Positions 62,248-64,000 of a stretch of DNA of 64,000 bases are shown piece after piece. Every line of letters starts with the position of its first letter. Position 1 is the first letter of the stretch. The stretch spans positions 434,001-498,000 of the forward strand of contig NZ_LT906473.1 in the NCBI RefSeq assembly GCF_900187295.1, given 5' to 3'. A program made the position numbers and the translations under genes. The stretch is from Corynebacterium cystitidis (GTDB taxonomy: Bacteria; Actinomycetota; Actinomycetes; Mycobacteriales; Mycobacteriaceae). Below the pieces are notes generated by a model that had not been told where the DNA came from, made no database searches, and worked only from the letters and a program-made list of their open reading frames with translations.

Positions 62248-63417
62248 ATGAAAATTGTAGTTTTTGGACTCGGGTATGTAGGTCTCGCCAACGCTGTCTT
62301 GCTCGCATCGCGCCACGAGGTGGTGGCGGTTGACCTCATCGAAGAGAAAGTGGATCAGGTAAACAATCATATTTCTCCAATCGCTGACACGGAGGTGACT
62401 CAGGCTTTTGAAAAGGAAACACTCAATCTGCGTGCTACAACCGATGCGGCAGACGCTCTGGAAGGTGCTGATGTCACTTTCATCGCAACACCTACTGATT
62501 ACAAAGTAGATTCAGACAGCTTTGACACATCGTCCGTAAGGGCCGTGATCCAGCAGATTTCGGAACTGGCCCCAGATACCATCATCGTGATCAAGTCCAC
62601 CGTTCCTATTGGTTTCACCGAGCAGATCAGCCGGGAATTCCCTACGTTGAATCTGGTGTTTAGTCCGGAGTTTCTGCGTGAGGGTAAGGCGCTGTTTGAT
62701 AATCAACATCCCTCCCGGATCATCGCTGCTTCACGCAACCGTGAGCATGCTGCCACCGTTGCTCAACTTCTGGCTGACAACGCGGTTGACGATGATGTTC
62801 CAGTCCTACTGACTGATACAACTGAGGCAGAAAGTATCAAACTGTTCTCAAACACCTATTTGGCAATGCGGGTAGCTTATTTCAATGAGTTGGATACCTT
62901 TGCCCGTATCAAAGGGCTTAACCCGGAGCAGATTATTGAAGGCGTGTGCCTTGATCCCCGGATTGGAGACCACTACAACAACCCGAGTTTTGGCTACGGC
63001 GGCTACTGTCTGCCGAAGGATACCCAGCAGTTACTCGCAAACTATGATGGGACGCCACAGACGTTGATCACAGCGATCGTTGAGGCAAACCGTGTTCGGA
63101 AGAAGTTTGTGGCGCATGCTGCGTTGCGTTCCCAACCGTCTGCAGTGGGCGTCTACCGCTTGACCATGAAGTCCGGTTCGGATAACTTTCGCAGCGCAGC
63201 GATCCATGACGTGATGAAGATGGTCAAGGACGCTGGCGTTTCCGTTGGTGTGTATGAACCATCGCTTGACGACGGGTCTGTGGATGGGTATCCGGTGTAC
63301 GCGGATTTTGATACTTTTGCCCGCGACCACGACGTGATCCTTGCGAATCGGTGGGATGCAGAGCTGGAGCCTTATGCGAATAAGGTGCTGACTGCAGATC
63401 TGTACTCTCGCGATTGA
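62248..63417 (+). CDS. ugd: UDP-glucose 6-dehydrogenase
   Basis: Ugd (389 aa) oxidises UDP-glucose to UDP-glucuronate with two NAD+. The Rossmann start is MKIVVFGLGYVGLANAVLLA. FIATPTD, VIKSTVPIGFTEQ and FSPEFLREGKALFD are family signatures. The catalytic Cys254 lies in FGYGGYCLPKDTQQL. The length and the C-terminal UDP-binding domain are those of the short HasB type rather than the longer eukaryotic form. A strong hairpin terminator follows. It lies between galU and a hyaluronan-synthase-like glycosyltransferase gene, the enzyme set of a glucuronate-containing capsule. Confidence 0.96.
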   Translation: MKIVVFGLGYVGLANAVLLASRHEVVAVDLIEEKVDQVNNHISPIADTEVTQAFEKETLNLRATTDAADALEGADVTFIATPTDYKVDSDSFDTSSVRAVIQQISELAPDTIIVIKSTVPIGFTEQISREFPTLNLVFSPEFLREGKALFDNQHPSRIIAASRNREHAATVAQLLADNAVDDDVPVLLTDTTEAESIKLFSNTYLAMRVAYFNELDTFARIKGLNPEQIIEGVCLDPRIGDHYNNPSFGYGGYCLPKDTQQLLANYDGTPQTLITAIVEANRVRKKFVAHAALRSQPSAVGVYRLTMKSGSDNFRSAAIHDVMKMVKDAGVSVGVYEPSLDDGSVDGYPVYADFDTFARDHDVILANRWDAELEPYANKVLTADLYSRD

Positions 63418-63432
63418 TACGTTAGTGACTTA

Positions 63433-63492
63433 GCCTCGTGGGGCCTGGCCTTGTGGGGCCTGGCCTTGTGGGGCCTGGCCTTGTGGGGCCGA
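63433..63492. repeat. 15-bp tandem repeat GCCTTGTGGGGCCTG x4
   Basis: Four consecutive units differ only at one base in the first copy and two in the last. They lie between the ugd stop and its terminator. A leftward open frame turns them into a GPTRP repeat, but that frame overlaps the terminator and has no support. Confidence 0.95.
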
Positions 63493-63525
63493 CCTCAGAG
63501 GTCCCAGCCTTGTTGAAACTACTCG

Positions 63526-63574
63526 ACTCCCATAGTATGCGCTTTGCTTCAGCGCCGCACCCTATGGGAGTTTT
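63526..63574. terminator. Bidirectional terminator between ugd and the glycosyltransferase gene
   Basis: ACTCCCATAG (63526-63535) and CTATGGGAGT (63562-63571) form a perfect 10-bp stem followed by TTTT on the plus strand. The convergent leftward gene ends 38 bp away. Confidence 0.85.
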
Positions 63575-63611
63575 GCCTGTCTCGACAGCCTGTATTTGAG
63601 CAGTCTGTAGC

Positions 63612-64000
63612 TTATCCAGCCGCGATCGTCCCGGCCCCGCCGGGAGCCACAAATCCAGAGGGCTGAGGTGTTTCGTGGACGATTTCGACAGATTGTCGGG
63701 TATTCCATCCTGTTTTGCGGCAGGTGATAAAGCCCCATAACCGGATAGGGCGCAGGACAAACATCGACCAGAGGATGGAGAAAGGACTAAGCAGATAGGT
63801 AAGGAACTGGCTCGAATTCGACATGTCGCTGCGTTCGATGGCGAAGTAGCGCACTCCCTGAATATAGGACAGGAAGGCCGGAATTAAGAGGAACTGCCAG
63901 GGAGGCAGCTCACCTGTAGCGATCGGCTTGAATAAAACGATCTGAAGGACGACCACAGTCATACTGAAAAAGAGGACATATCCAAGGACTTGGCGGATCC
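63612..64000 (-). CDS. C-terminal part of a hyaluronan-synthase/NodC-like glycosyltransferase (partial)
   Basis: The frame is open to the window edge, so the N-terminal part of the gene lies beyond 64000. About 129 residues are visible: hydrophobic helices VLFFSMTVVVLQIVLF and WQFLLIPAFLSYIQGV, then YLLSPFSILWSMFVLRPIRL and the motif CRKTGWNTRQSVEIV. A membrane-reentrant helix followed by a GWGTR-like motif ends processive GT2 synthases (hyaluronan, chitin, NodC). Here it reads GWNTR. With galU and ugd beside it, a glucuronate- or glucose-based capsule polymer is likely. The catalytic DxD, DxD and QxxRW motifs are not in view, so specificity cannot be judged. Confidence 0.7.
   Translation of the reverse strand, partial: IRQVLGYVLFFSMTVVVLQIVLFKPIATGELPPWQFLLIPAFLSYIQGVRYFAIERSDMSNSSQFLTYLLSPFSILWSMFVLRPIRLWGFITCRKTGWNTRQSVEIVHETPQPSGFVAPGGAGTIAAG

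Noticed and set aside
63433..63492. CRISPR-like repeats
   Set aside because: The units are directly adjacent with no spacers, and no cas genes are present.
63422..63760. Leftward frame with a GPTRP repeat
   Set aside because: The repeat is produced by the 15-bp array, the frame crosses a strong terminator, and it overlaps the real glycosyltransferase end in another frame.

Overview
The window reads as a chromosomal segment of a Corynebacterium-like actinomycete. The evidence is gene order (folC-DUF4233-ndk, rne-rplU-rpmA-obg-proB, nadD-rsfS-gpgP-degV-comEA-comEC-holA, a MazF-like gene beside lepA), an actinobacterial-type malate dehydrogenase, a roughly 60% G+C look, and many leaderless genes with a TANNNT box 6-8 nt before the start codon. 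I cannot name the species.

Layout. 0.1-3.7 kb: a BenE benzoate transporter and a large LuxR regulator. 3.9-14.9 kb: clpX, a TetR gene divergent from mdh, valS-folC-DUF4233, a tandem pair of ATP-grasp ligases, and ndk. 14.9-16.0 kb: a GNAT gene divergent from a second TetR gene. 16.3-23.1 kb: RNase E/G, L21, L27, Obg and ProB. 23.1-31.6 kb: a 2-hydroxyacid dehydrogenase and proA, separated by an oppositely oriented AddA/AddB-like helicase-nuclease pair with an SOS-type box upstream. 31.8-33.3 kb: two exported proteins. 33.4-39.6 kb: nadD, rsfS, gpgP, degV, comEA, comEC and holA. 39.6-45.5 kb: an ankyrin protein, a LysE exporter, a secreted esterase, rpsT, a MazF-like gene, lepA and a DUF1275 membrane protein. 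45.6-48.3 kb: a sugar locus with a broken FGGY kinase, a mutarotase and ribokinase. 48.3-51.6 kb: thpR, a glyoxalase-fold protein, a 53-aa amphipathic peptide with a structured leader, and a DUF222/HNH protein. 51.8-56.4 kb: a dipeptide-type ABC transporter. 56.4-59.0 kb: a decaying locus (broken GntR, HAD fragment, broken alcohol dehydrogenase) next to an intact GntR gene. 59.7-64 kb: a more AT-rich envelope polysaccharide locus with galU, ugd, a NodB-fold protein and the end of a hyaluronan-synthase-like glycosyltransferase.

The most unusual signal is not a gene. A short non-palindromic motif, GCTTAACGACG, occurs 11 times exactly, and its looser form GC(T/G)TNNCGACG occurs about 60 times by eye. 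It lies on both strands and in several reading frames and codes for different residues. That density resembles a DNA-uptake or recombination-hotspot sequence, and the window also carries comEA, comEC and a helicase-nuclease pair. No tRNA, rRNA, CRISPR array or intact insertion sequence was recognised.
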